64,000 nt of DNA from Novosphingobium panipatense (GTDB lineage: Bacteria; Pseudomonadota; Alphaproteobacteria; Sphingomonadales; Sphingomonadaceae): the NCBI RefSeq assembly GCF_002149965.1, contig NZ_MSQB01000012.1:1-64000 (forward strand), in the 5' to 3' direction. Below, in pieces: positions 24,149 through 32,898 of the stretch. Position numbers and translations under genes: made by a program. Each line of letters opens with the position of its first letter. The first letter of the stretch is position 1. The notes under the pieces are model-generated. The model did not search any database. It saw nothing but the letters and a program-made list of their open reading frames with translations, and was not told the origin of the DNA.

Positions 24149-24711
24149 TTATCTAAGTGTTCGCAGCCTTACTGCTGCGGATACTGTGTCCGCTTTCGGA
24201 AGAGTGGTGTAGGGCGTCAAGCGTCGGCGCAGAGAGTGGGTGCCATAATCTTCACCGGGCAGTCCGATCCCCGTGACCCATTCGTCAACAAGGCGAGCAT
24301 ATTGCCTGGTGCTTATGTGGGCTGCGTGATCGGTACGGCTCGGAAATGCAAAATCCTCCAAGGATCCATCTCTCAGTTCCAGCCATTTGAGTAGGCTGGC
24401 GCGAGCATCGGTCATCAGTTCAAACTGAACCGGTCTGCCGGTCTTTTGCTGTACGACCGTGGCCCGTGTTCGAATTTTCCGATCACAAACGATATCGCTG
24501 ATCCTGATCTTCACCAGATCGCATCCGCGAAGCTTGCTATCGCGATGGCCAGGTCAAAGAGGGCACGGTCCCGGATCCGCCCATGCTGGTCGAGAAAGAA
24601 ATGGATCGCCCATATCTGACGGGGCTTTAGCGCCCGCTTCGCACCAACCTTGCGCCCGCCGTTCCAAGATACCCGCTCGCGAGCGGCGGGATCAAACTCT
24701 GATAATCCCAT
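24149..24711 (-). pseudogene. Tyrosine site-specific recombinase, frameshifted and 3'-truncated
   Basis: The frame from 24711 opens with MGLSEFDPAARERVSWNGG and GAKRALKPRQIWAIHFFLDQ, which I recognise as a common small recombinase of Rhizobiales and Sphingomonadales elements. One base is lost near 24537: the other frame continues correctly as DSKLRGCDLVKIRISDIV, then RTRATVVQQKTGRPVQFELM and the catalytic YGTHSLRR. After SLRR the homology ends in unrelated sequence, so the final Arg/His-Tyr part is gone. It is dead as sequenced and abuts an acnD-like fragment in the same frame on its upstream side. Confidence 0.75.
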
Positions 24712-24966
24712 GACACATCTCCTATAACCGTAACGGCCATAGGTAGAACGCTTCAAAGGAGGGCCGACCCGTTGCAGACCGACGATCTCCATCAGTGCGT
24801 CGTTCAGGAGTGCCGGTTCGCAGCGCCGCACAAGCTGTTCGGCCAGGACACGCGAGACATAGGGCAAGGCGTCATAGGCATTGGGGCGGATGGCCTCGAT
24901 CGCGGTGCGGGTGTCGAAATAGTCGAGCTGCGTACCGGGCAGGGGCTTGCGGAAGGCGGTGTTCAT
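24712..24966 (-). pseudogene. 5' fragment of an acnD-like 2-methylisocitrate dehydratase gene
   Basis: From ATG 24966 the protein reads MNTAFRKPLPGTQLDYFDTR and then YDALPYVSRVLAEQLVRRCE. This matches the conserved start of AcnD, the Fe-S 2-methylisocitrate dehydratase of the methylcitrate (propionate) pathway. Homology ends after about 55 residues and the frame runs on through non-conserved sequence into the recombinase. The remaining 800 or so residues of AcnD are absent, as are prpC or prpF neighbours. I infer deletion or insertion by the recombinase-bearing element. The reading frame as a whole would encode a hybrid protein of no obvious function. Confidence 0.65.
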
Positions 24967-25236
24967 GCCGCCCTTATCCGCACGGTTTCCGCCGCCTGAA
25001 AATGGCTGAAAAGGCGAAGTTTTGCGGACCGCGCGCTGCAAATCTGCAAATTTTGCGAAAGTTAGGGGTTCCGGCTGTGGAAGTCCCATATCGAAGGCTG
25101 CTGGCGATTTTGCTTCCCGGATAGAGTCACGACGCCAAGGGTGTGATCGCCGTCTTAGAGCGGATCTTATCAGGCCGCTGCTGTCTCGCCCTGACCTCCC
25201 TTGGCGGCCCCGGCAGCATCCGAGCCGGATTGCCGG

Positions 25237-27807
25237 TCAGTGCATCTGCGGTAAGCCAAGAAGTTCTTCAGCCGCACGCGCGAGGTTATGCGCTGTGTAG
25301 GGCTTCTGGATCACCATGCGGGCGCGATGCTCGTCTGGAAGCTTTGCCTGCTCACCGTAGCCTGATGCGAAGAAGAAAGGCACGCCCTTTTCCAGCAGCC
25401 GATCGGCGACAGGGAAGCTGGTCTGGTCGCCCAGATTGATATCCAGGACCGCGAAATCGGGCGTGAAGCTGTCGAGCGCATCGTGTGCGCCTTCCACGGT
25501 CGAGGCGGGCGTGAGTTCCGCACCAAGCCGGGTCATGATGTCCTCAGCATCGAGAGCGATGATGAGGCTGTCCTCGACGAGAAGCACCGATCGGCCTGCC
25601 AGAAGATCAGCAGGCGGCGTCACCTGGGCATGGTGCGGGGGAGCCGGTAGTTTGACGTAGGGCCCTTGATGGTTACGAGGCTCGGATACGTGCCGCGCCG
25701 GTATTCGGAAGCTCGCCCTTACGCCTGCGGGATCGTAATGGATCTCCGACGACCCTCCCAGATCATAGGGCACCGATCGATCGACGATCGTCGTGCCGAA
25801 GCCCTTGCGCGTCGGCGGCGACACCGGAGGACCACCTGTTTCATGCCAGGAGAGAACCAGATCATTGGCCGGGTTGCGGTCCCACGCGATGTGGACTTCG
25901 CCCTCGCCGGAGAGACTGCCGTATTTGGTCGAGTTCGTGACCAGTTCGTGGATGACGAGCGCCATCGTCGAATAGGCCTGCGGATTGAGCAGGATCGCGG
26001 GACCTTCGGATATGATCGAGGTTTCCTTGTCGGCGGCGAAGGCGGCCGCCTCGGCATCGATCAGCGCCTGCAAGGGTGCCGGGCCCCAATGGTCGTCGGT
26101 GATCTGATTGTGCGCCCGGGCGAGTGCGTGAATGCGCCCGTCAACGACCGTCACGAAATCACGCACGGCGTCCTCGTCAGGCTGCGATTGGCGGATAAGC
26201 CCGCGGATCACGCCAAGGATATTGCGAACGCGGTGATTGAGTTCGGCTATCAGCAGTTCCTGCCGCGCATTGGCCTGGTGGCGCTGAGCGGAGGCTTCAT
26301 CCGCAAGGCGCAGGACAACCTCGATCAGTGTCGCGCGCAAGGTTTCGGCCACGCGCAGTTCGGACGCGGTGAAGGGCCGCGACCGGCCTTCGACGTTCTC
26401 GCGCCATTCGGCAAAACTTTCGCGCGGCGTGAGGCGCGGTCCGTTGGGACCATAAGTTACGGGCTTGTGTGGATCCCCGGCCCATCGCACCGATTCCCGC
26501 ATCTCGGAGCGGAACAGCACGACATAGTCACGAGGCGAACGCGAAATGGGAATGGCCAGAAGCCCCGAGGCTTCCCGTGCGAAGGGGGCGGCCTTCTCCA
26601 CCAGTGATCCGATATGGTCCGTGGTAAAGACCTTGCCGGCCGCTGTGCCGTTGAGCGCCCGGATGATGCGGCGGAAATCGTCAGTAGGCGGGGTCACGCC
26701 GGAGAAGGCATAGCTCCCGTTGACCCAGACGCCGACGCCATCGGCCGGGATGGCGCTCGTCAGGATGTCGGCAAGCCAGTCTGGATCGTTGAGCAGGGTT
26801 TCGTCGGACGCGACCGCGCCCAGAAGCTGGTCCGAGATATCGCGCGCGCGCCTCTCATACTCGACAAGCTCGCGTCGCTCGCGGCTCTCCAGTCGCATCG
26901 AGAACATCTGCGCAAAGAGTTCGCTGACCGACCTGCGCTCGAACGTCGGTGCGCGCGGCGAATAGTGATGGCAGGCGAACAGCCCCCAGAGTTCCCCATC
27001 GACGAGAATGGAGATCGAAAGCGAAGCCTCCACGCCCATGTTCTTGAGATATTCGATGTGGATGGGCGATACCGAGCGCAGCACCGAAAGCGACAGGTCA
27101 AGCGGTGTGCGGTTTTCATCCAGGGCCGGGACGATCCCTACCGGCTCCGAGTTCACATCGCGGATCACACGGATGACATTGCGCTTGTAGAGGGCCCGCG
27201 CCTGCCTGGGGATATCACTGGCCGGGTAGTGCAGGCCCTTGAATGATCCGATCCCGGACTTGCACGCTTCCGCCACTACCTCGCCCGCGCCATCGGGTGC
27301 GAACTTGTAGACCATCACCCGGTCGTAGCCGAGCAGCGCACGGATCTGGCGCGCGCCTTCCTTGTAGAAGGCGGGGAGGTCCGGCTGATTGTCGAGACGG
27401 GTCATCATCGAACGCACGGCGCCCGATGCGTCGCCGTTGGTGTCGAGGCCCGGCTCCGCCTCGATGACGATCTGCCCGCCCGAGTTGTGGATCGCGATGT
27501 CGAATGACCGCCCGCCCTCGCGGACCTGACAGCCGAACATTCGTTCGACCGTGTCGGGCGAGATCAGATAGGCCACGCGGTTGCGCAGGTCGTGGACCAG
27601 TTTGGGAGGCAGTAGATCGGTGAGCGGCGTGCCGATGACCGATCGGGCATCCCGGCCGAGAAACTCCCCGAGATTGGCAGAGGCCCGGGCGATGATCCAG
27701 TCGGTGCTGACAGCGATAAGGAAGCCGACGGGCTGAATGGCCCCGAGCAAGTGGATCGGCTCACGGTCGCAGTTCGTAAGATCGACATGAAACTCGATGT
27801 CAGCCAC
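25237..27807 (-). CDS. bphP: Bacteriophytochrome: PAS-GAF-PHY, HWE/HisKA2 kinase, receiver
   Basis: An 856-residue red/far-red photoreceptor kinase. Cys13 in DLTNCDREPIHLLGAIQPVG is the expected biliverdin attachment site in the N-terminal PAS domain. The GAF domain holds YPASDIPRQARALY (Asp near residue 198, binding the pyrrole nitrogens) and SPIHIEYLKNMGV (chromophore His). The PHY tongue has RLTPRESFAEW near residue 460, the conserved PRxSF. The kinase H-box is AELNHRVRNILGVIRG (His near 525), with IHELVTNSTKYGSLS as N-box, typical of HWE/HisKA2 kinases. A receiver domain (about 735-850, FAVLDINLGD) ends the protein. GTG 27807 is preferred because an EcfG-like promoter lies between it and the longer frame start at 27891. 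No heme oxygenase gene is in the window. Confidence 0.9.
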   Translation of the reverse strand: MADIEFHVDLTNCDREPIHLLGAIQPVGFLIAVSTDWIIARASANLGEFLGRDARSVIGTPLTDLLPPKLVHDLRNRVAYLISPDTVERMFGCQVREGGRSFDIAIHNSGGQIVIEAEPGLDTNGDASGAVRSMMTRLDNQPDLPAFYKEGARQIRALLGYDRVMVYKFAPDGAGEVVAEACKSGIGSFKGLHYPASDIPRQARALYKRNVIRVIRDVNSEPVGIVPALDENRTPLDLSLSVLRSVSPIHIEYLKNMGVEASLSISILVDGELWGLFACHHYSPRAPTFERRSVSELFAQMFSMRLESRERRELVEYERRARDISDQLLGAVASDETLLNDPDWLADILTSAIPADGVGVWVNGSYAFSGVTPPTDDFRRIIRALNGTAAGKVFTTDHIGSLVEKAAPFAREASGLLAIPISRSPRDYVVLFRSEMRESVRWAGDPHKPVTYGPNGPRLTPRESFAEWRENVEGRSRPFTASELRVAETLRATLIEVVLRLADEASAQRHQANARQELLIAELNHRVRNILGVIRGLIRQSQPDEDAVRDFVTVVDGRIHALARAHNQITDDHWGPAPLQALIDAEAAAFAADKETSIISEGPAILLNPQAYSTMALVIHELVTNSTKYGSLSGEGEVHIAWDRNPANDLVLSWHETGGPPVSPPTRKGFGTTIVDRSVPYDLGGSSEIHYDPAGVRASFRIPARHVSEPRNHQGPYVKLPAPPHHAQVTPPADLLAGRSVLLVEDSLIIALDAEDIMTRLGAELTPASTVEGAHDALDSFTPDFAVLDINLGDQTSFPVADRLLEKGVPFFFASGYGEQAKLPDEHRARMVIQKPYTAHNLARAAEELLGLPQMH

Positions 27808-27854
27808 GCAATTCCCAACAGTTTTCAGGCTGAAACGCCGATAAACGACAGAGA

Positions 27855-27880
27855 AACAAGCGCATGACGCCCCCGGTTCC
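27855..27880 (-). promoter_or_regulatory. EcfG-type (general stress) promoter candidate for bphP
   Basis: On the minus strand GGAAC (27880-27876), 18 bases, then GTT (27857-27855), about 48 bases before the GTG start. This matches the alphaproteobacterial EcfG consensus GGAAC-N16/17-(C)GTT. Confidence 0.45.
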
Positions 27881-27997
27881 CTGTTCGGCAAATATCGGGC
27901 ACAAATCGGTCAATCGGCCTGTTCCCTTTATGATGAGCAGGCGGCATTGCAGCCGAAAGGCCTCTGCGACGTTGCTCTTCGCAACTCTTGCGGAAAA

Positions 27998-28417
27998 ATG
28001 CCCATGACACGTGAATGCGCGCCCTTTGCCTTGATTGCCGACGATGATCCCCTGGTTCGGATGAGCTCCGCCGAAATTCTGGAAGAGGCCGGCTTTCGGG
28101 TGCTTGAAGCTGAGAGCGTCGATCAGGCGGTTCGGATTCTTCAGGCGAATGGCAACGGCATCCGTCTTCTGTTCACGGACGTGCAGATGCCGCCCAGCAA
28201 CCGGGACGGGTTCGAGTTGGCGCGCACCTGCGCAGACGCCTGGCCGGACATCCACATCCTGGTAGCTTCCGGCCTGGTAAGGCCGGGTGATGGCGATCTG
28301 CCCGAAGGTGCGATCTTCATCAACAAGCCTTTCAGTGCAGATCTGGTCTATGATCGCCTGCAAGACCTGCTACCGACCGACGAACAGCCCGCGCCCCTGC
28401 GGCAGGTGTTCAAGTGA
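27998..28417 (+). CDS. Stand-alone response regulator receiver
   Basis: A 139-residue single receiver domain. ALIADDDPLVRMSSAEIL gives the acidic pocket, LLFTDVQMPPSNRDGFEL the phosphoacceptor Asp, LVASGL the switch Ser/Thr position and IFINKPFSADLVYDRL the conserved Lys. No output domain follows. It diverges from bphP, and the hybrid kinase gene starts 40 bases after its stop. It could shuttle phosphate between these kinases. The start is at ATG 27998 (or 28004); upstream frame positions lack a ribosome-binding site. Confidence 0.87.
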   Translation: MPMTRECAPFALIADDDPLVRMSSAEILEEAGFRVLEAESVDQAVRILQANGNGIRLLFTDVQMPPSNRDGFELARTCADAWPDIHILVASGLVRPGDGDLPEGAIFINKPFSADLVYDRLQDLLPTDEQPAPLRQVFK

Positions 28418-28457
28418 GGTCGCGTCCCGTGGACTGCATGACTGAGATGCCCACCGG

Positions 28458-30239
28458 GTGAGCCTTGCCGGGACGTTCTTTGCCGCTGATGGACGGATGC
28501 GCGCCATGGTCGATTGCTTCGACTGGGCTTCTACGCCGCTTGGCGAAATCGCGAACTGGCCGCCGGAGTTGCGAGCTTCGGCCAATCTGGTGCTCGACAG
28601 CATCGAACCGACCTGGCTGGCCTGGGGCCCCGACCTCACGTTCATCTTCAACGATGCCTATCACCCGCTGCTGGGCGGGAAGCCTGCTGCCCTGGGGCGG
28701 CCGCTCGAAGAGGTGTGGCGCGAGGTCTGGCCCGACGTAGGCGCGCTGGTTAACCGAACGCTGGCGGGTGAATCCGTGCTGCTGCGCGATCTGCCGCTGC
28801 GTGCCGAGCGCGGCAACGGCCCCGAGGATACCTGGTTCACGTTCTCCTACACGCCGCTGCGCGATTCCTCGGGCGCTGTGCAGGGGCTTTACTGTGCAGT
28901 GGCGGAGACCACGCAGGCGGTACGGGCGACCCAGGAGCGGGACGAAGCGGAAAGCGCGCTGCGCGACCTCAATTTCTCGCTCGAGCACCAGGTGGCTGAA
29001 CGCACGCTCGAGCGCAATCAGCTCTGGCAGGTCAGCCATGACCTGCTGCTCGTCGCCGACCTCGACGGCACATGGCTGAGCATAAACCCGGCCTGGACGC
29101 GGTGTCTGGGATGGAGAGCGGACGAGCTTGTCGGACGGACTTCCGAATGGATGGAACATCCCGACGACCAGGCAAGGACGCGCGCGGAAGTCGCAAAGCT
29201 GGCCGAGGGGCGAACGACGCTGGCCTTCGAGAACCGGTTCCGAACGCGCGACGGCGATTACCGCACGCTATCGTGGACGGCCACGGTCTCCGGCGACAGG
29301 CTCTACGCCAGCGCACGTGACGTTACCGATGACCGGGCCCGCGCCGAAGCGTTGGCAGAAGCGGAGGATCAGCTGCGTCAGGCCCAGAAGATGGAAGCGG
29401 TGGGGCAACTGACCGGCGGTCTGGCGCATGACTTCAACAATCTTCTGGCCGGGATCTCGGGCAGCCTTGAACTGATGAATACGAGAATCACCCAGGGGCG
29501 CCTAGGTGAGATCGACCGATACATGGTCGCCGCGCAAGGTGCCACGAGGCGGGCGGCGGCCCTCACGCATCGGCTGCTGGCCTTCTCGCGGCGCCAGACG
29601 CTTTCTCCCAGGACGACCAATGTAAACAATCTGGTCAGCGGCATGATCGAGATGCTTCGCAGGACAGTCGGGCCGAGCATCGCAGTCGATCCGGTCCTCA
29701 TGTCCGGCCTTTGGCCTGCCCTGGTGGACGCGTCGCAGCTTGAAAATGCGCTCTTGAACCTGTGCATTAATGCGCGTGATGCCATGCCGGATGGCGGGAA
29801 AATCACTATCGAAACCGGCAATCGGTGGATCGACCGTCACGGCGCGCGCCAGCACGGTCTGCCCGAGGGGCAGTATCTCTCGCTTTGCGTCTCGGATACC
29901 GGAACCGGCATGCCTGCTGACGTGATCGCCAAGGCATTCGACCCCTTCTTCACCACCAAGCCGCTGGGGCAGGGCACCGGGCTCGGCCTTTCGATGATCT
30001 ATGGTTTTGCGAAGCAGTCGGGCGGGCAGGTGCGGATCTACTCGGAGGTCGGGGAAGGGGCGATGGTCTGCATCTACTTGCCCCGTCATCGCGGGGAGGC
30101 GGATGAGGACGAAACTCTGCCGGACGCGGCGAGCGACAATCTCGCCACTGATGGAGAGACGGTTCTTGTCGTCATGACGAGCCGACGGTACGGATGCTGG
30201 TCGGCGATGTCCTGCACGAGCTGGGGTACACGGCGATAG
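28458..30239 (+). CDS. PAS-containing hybrid histidine kinase (receiver frameshifted)
   Basis: As sequenced, a 593-residue kinase. Two PAS-like sensor regions are visible: about 15-165 (FDWASTPLGEIANWPPELR, a PAS_4 type) and about 190-300 (LLVADLDGTWLSINPAWTRC). The kinase core has QLTGGLAHDFNNLLAGISGS (H-box), NLCINARDAMPDGGKITIE (N-box), DTGTGMPADV, FDPFFTTKPLGQGTGLGLSM. It is probably cytosolic, as no membrane segments are seen. After DGETVLVV the frame is lost and ends in 18 unrelated residues. Restoring one G near 30173 makes VVDDEPTVRMLV, running into a complete receiver domain at 30174-30520. The kinase core itself is intact. It starts at GTG 28458. Confidence 0.85.
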   Translation: MSLAGTFFAADGRMRAMVDCFDWASTPLGEIANWPPELRASANLVLDSIEPTWLAWGPDLTFIFNDAYHPLLGGKPAALGRPLEEVWREVWPDVGALVNRTLAGESVLLRDLPLRAERGNGPEDTWFTFSYTPLRDSSGAVQGLYCAVAETTQAVRATQERDEAESALRDLNFSLEHQVAERTLERNQLWQVSHDLLLVADLDGTWLSINPAWTRCLGWRADELVGRTSEWMEHPDDQARTRAEVAKLAEGRTTLAFENRFRTRDGDYRTLSWTATVSGDRLYASARDVTDDRARAEALAEAEDQLRQAQKMEAVGQLTGGLAHDFNNLLAGISGSLELMNTRITQGRLGEIDRYMVAAQGATRRAAALTHRLLAFSRRQTLSPRTTNVNNLVSGMIEMLRRTVGPSIAVDPVLMSGLWPALVDASQLENALLNLCINARDAMPDGGKITIETGNRWIDRHGARQHGLPEGQYLSLCVSDTGTGMPADVIAKAFDPFFTTKPLGQGTGLGLSMIYGFAKQSGGQVRIYSEVGEGAMVCIYLPRHRGEADEDETLPDAASDNLATDGETVLVVMTSRRYGCWSAMSCTSWGTRR

Positions 30240-30520
30240 AAGCCGCAGATGGTCCTTCAGGGCTGCGCGTGCTGGAATCAGACGTGCGGATCGATCTCCT
30301 GGTATCCGACGTCGGTCTGCCCGGCAGCATGAATGGTCGGCAGATGGCGGATGCGGCGCGCGTTCATCGCCCGGACCTCAAAGTGCTTTTCATCACTGGG
30401 TTTGCCGAGAATGCGCTCTTGAACAACGGCCAGCTTGAACCGGGCATGTCGGTTCTGACGAAGCCGTTTGCGGTCGACACTCTCGCTGCGCGAATCCGCG
30501 AAATGATCAGCGAAGTGTAA
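30174..30520 (+). pseudogene. Receiver domain separated from its kinase by a frameshift
   Basis: This frame continues the hybrid kinase after a one-base loss near 30173. It has MLVGDVLHELGYTAIEAADG, then LLVSDVGLPGSMNGRQMADA (phosphoacceptor Asp), VLFITGFAENALL (switch Thr) and [19 protein letters not shown] (Lys). The DDE acidic pocket is destroyed by the shift, since the bases that should read GATGACGAG read ATGACGAG. A separate start at 30194 would give a 108-residue receiver lacking its first strand and acidic Asp pair, unlikely to be phosphorylated. Confidence 0.8.
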
Positions 30521-30555
30521 TCCTGGGCTTGCTGGCCCTTCTTCGCAAGATTTGC

Positions 30556-30580
30556 GGAACATCGGGACAGAACAGATGTT
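30556..30580 (+). promoter_or_regulatory. EcfG-type promoter candidate for the DUF1328 gene
   Basis: GGAAC (30556-30560), 17 bases, GTT (30578-30580), about 57 bases before the start codon. DUF1328 genes are frequent members of the general stress regulon in alphaproteobacteria. Confidence 0.55.
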
Positions 30581-30636
30581 CTAGAACCGAGCTGCTCGAA
30601 AGGTTCGATGCAGCGTTCGTATCAAGGGAGAGCCCC

Positions 30637-30804
30637 ATGTTTCGCTGGGCCATCATTTTCGCTGTTGTTGCACTTATCGCGGCGCTGCTCGGTTTTGGCG
30701 GCGTTGCTGGTCTTTCGGCCAGCCTGGCAAAGGTCTTCCTGCTCGTCGCGGTGGTGATCCTGGCCCTCGGCTTCTTCTTCGGCCGGGGTAAAAGGATTCC
30801 TTGA
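30637..30804 (+). CDS. DUF1328 small membrane protein
   Basis: A 55-residue protein with two hydrophobic segments: [20 protein letters not shown] and [20 protein letters not shown]. It matches the YtjA/DUF1328 family in length, the FRWA start and the G-F-G-G-V-A-G loop. The ATG at 30637 has AAGGGAG about 7 bases upstream; the longer frame from 30529 would run through the promoter. The function is unknown; members are stress-induced inner-membrane proteins. Confidence 0.85.
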   Translation: MFRWAIIFAVVALIAALLGFGGVAGLSASLAKVFLLVAVVILALGFFFGRGKRIP

Positions 30805-30856
30805 GCCCCGGCTTTTATAGGTAGGGACTTCCTGCCTGGCCTGAGCTGAAAGATCC

Positions 30857-30893
30857 TGCGGCAGGACCCTTGTGAAGGCATGCTCCTGCCGCA
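30857..30893. terminator. bidirectional hairpin between convergent genes
   Basis: TGCGGCAGGA (30857-30866) and TCCTGCCGCA (30884-30893) form a perfect 10-bp stem with a 17-base loop. It lies between the DUF1328 gene and the convergent FAD oxidoreductase gene. There is no T-run. Confidence 0.5.
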
Positions 30894-30901
30894 AGTCGCG
30901 T

Positions 30902-32143
30902 TCAATCATTCTCGAACCTGTAGGGATCGAAGCAGCGAGCATCCTGGTCTGCTTTTCCGCTTAGCGACGCGTCCAGGATTTCCGCGGCCAGTGCCGCAAA
31001 GGCAATTCCGTTGCCGCCGAAACCTGCGGCGATCCAGAGATTGTCCATATTGCGTGCCCGCCCGATTGCGGGAAGCCCGTCCGGCGAACTGCCGAAGGTT
31101 GCTGCCCACGCGCGCTCCCAGTCGATCTTGTCTTTTCCGAGCATGGCGGCCAGTTTGGCGGCAATGATGCCTGCCTTGCCGGGAAGCAGTCGGTCCCGGG
31201 TATCCTTGTCAGCGACATCGATATCCTCGCCGCCTGCTATGATCCTGCCGTCGCGGCTTGCCCGCACGTAGAGATAAGGATCGCTGGCTTCCCAGATCAT
31301 CGCATTTTCATTCCATAGCGATGCAGTGCCCGGCGGCGTTGCAATCGCAAATGTCGAGAGCAGCGAAAAAACATCGGGAAGAAACAGGCGCGCTCTTTCG
31401 TAGCCCGTGGCGAGAATGATGTTTCCGGCCACGAACGATCGCCCTTCGCCGGTCTCCAGTTCGATACCGCGCGGCACTGGGTGAAGCGCGGCGATATCGA
31501 CGGGATAGGCGATCGACGCACCCCGGGCCAGCGCACGGTCCAGTAAGGCGTGACAGGTCCGTACCGGATCGATGGCATATGTGCCGGTCGAAACAAGACC
31601 TGCCCTTGGCGCTATGGCGTATCGCTCGGCCATCTCAGCTGCTGAAACGAACCGGGAAGGCAGGCCATGGCGGCAATGCAGCGCCGCTTCTGCCTGAAGC
31701 GCCTCTGGTCCGAGCAGGTCTCCGGCAAGATAGAGCGTCGGACTGTCCTGCTTCAGGTCGCCGCCGATACTATCCAGATGCTTTCCGAAGCGCTCCAGGG
31801 CGGCGAAAACGCGCTTCCATCGCCGTGACGCTTCACGCTCTCCAAGACGTTCCGCCAGAATGGTCAAGGGCACGTCCATCGCCCACATCAACTGCGCCGT
31901 GGAAGCAGCCGTGCTTCCCGTTCCCGGAGCGCGGCGATCGATGACTGCCACCGTGCGTCCCTGCGCGGTCAACCGATCGGCAAGGATCGCCCCCATGATT
32001 CCGCCGCCGAGAATGGCGATATCGACATCGCGGGACGGCAATTCGCCGGTAGCCGGCGGGAGCCAGTCCTTTTCCCGCCACGGAACGGTTCCCGTCCTGA
32101 GGTCCCGCGCTTCGGTGAGGGCGAGGGCGGCTGCCGCCGTCAT
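30902..32143 (-). CDS. FAD-dependent oxidoreductase (DAO family)
   Basis: A 413-residue flavoenzyme of the D-amino-acid oxidase fold. The FAD Rossmann motif is DIAILGGGIMGAILADRL with VAVIDRRAPGTGSTAAST. The C-terminal FAD region is LWIAAGFGGNGIAFAALAAE. It resembles putrescine/gamma-glutamylputrescine oxidase-like proteins; the real substrate is unknown. The start overlaps the upstream SDR stop by four bases (ATGA). It is the last gene of a three-gene operon with an SDR and an FMN-binding stress protein, in a stress-gene block. Confidence 0.85.
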   Translation of the reverse strand: MTAAAALALTEARDLRTGTVPWREKDWLPPATGELPSRDVDIAILGGGIMGAILADRLTAQGRTVAVIDRRAPGTGSTAASTAQLMWAMDVPLTILAERLGEREASRRWKRVFAALERFGKHLDSIGGDLKQDSPTLYLAGDLLGPEALQAEAALHCRHGLPSRFVSAAEMAERYAIAPRAGLVSTGTYAIDPVRTCHALLDRALARGASIAYPVDIAALHPVPRGIELETGEGRSFVAGNIILATGYERARLFLPDVFSLLSTFAIATPPGTASLWNENAMIWEASDPYLYVRASRDGRIIAGGEDIDVADKDTRDRLLPGKAGIIAAKLAAMLGKDKIDWERAWAATFGSSPDGLPAIGRARNMDNLWIAAGFGGNGIAFAALAAEILDASLSGKADQDARCFDPYRFEND

Positions 32144-32898
32144 TCCTGCTCCTGTTCGCGGGGTGCTATCGTAATCTGCTGCACCACGGCCCGTCTCGGC
32201 TGGGTAAGCAGGAAATGGACGGCCACGGCTATATCCTCGGCGCGCAGCATCGTTTCCTCGGCAATCATGGCCCGCTGCTTTTCCGCCGGAATGTCGGGAT
32301 ACTGGAAGTCCGCTCCGGTCTTGCCCGGCTCGACCAGGCCCACCTTGATCCCCTTGGGACCGAGTTCGCGGCGAAGGGCTTCGGCAAAGCCTGCGATGCC
32401 CGCCTTCATTCCGGCATAGACCGTCGATCCGGGCCCCAGAACATGCGCCGACATGGAGCCGATCAGCACGATGTCGCCCTTGTCCGCCAATATTTCCTGC
32501 GCAGCCTTGGCGCTGAGGACATAGGCGGTGAAATCGACCTCAACGGCGTAGCGTATTTCCTCGGCCGACATGTCGGAAAGGGCGCGCGCGGGAACGGCGG
32601 CATTGACGATCACGATATCGGGAGAGCCGAGAGCGGCGCGGGCTTCCGCGAAGAAGCGGTCCAATTGCCCGGGTTCGGCAAGATCGAGGGCGATGCCGCT
32701 GCCACTGCCGACTTCGCCTATTCTCGCCAGCGCATCGGCAAGATGCTCGGGCGAGCGGCCGCAAATGAAGACGTCCGCCCCTTCGCTGGCGAGCAGGACC
32801 GCAATCGCCCTTCCGATCCCGGTCGTCCCTCCGGTCACGATCGCCTTGCGTCCGGCGAGCGGCGAGACTGCGGTATGGGCATCCGAGAGCGATGTCAT
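32140..32898 (-). CDS. Short-chain dehydrogenase/reductase
   Basis: A 252-residue SDR: AIVTGGTTGIGRAIAVL (cofactor loop), DIVIVNAAVPARAL (N-A-A in place of N-N-A-G), IVLIGSMSAHVLGPGSTVYA with the catalytic Ser, and the Y-A-G-M-K active site. The C-terminus ends in a charged EQEQE tail. ATG 32898 overlaps the previous gene's stop in ATGA, so the long open frame to 33036 is not used. It is the middle gene of the operon 33341-30902. The substrate is unknown. Confidence 0.87.
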   Translation of the reverse strand: MTSLSDAHTAVSPLAGRKAIVTGGTTGIGRAIAVLLASEGADVFICGRSPEHLADALARIGEVGSGSGIALDLAEPGQLDRFFAEARAALGSPDIVIVNAAVPARALSDMSAEEIRYAVEVDFTAYVLSAKAAQEILADKGDIVLIGSMSAHVLGPGSTVYAGMKAGIAGFAEALRRELGPKGIKVGLVEPGKTGADFQYPDIPAEKQRAMIAEETMLRAEDIAVAVHFLLTQPRRAVVQQITIAPREQEQE

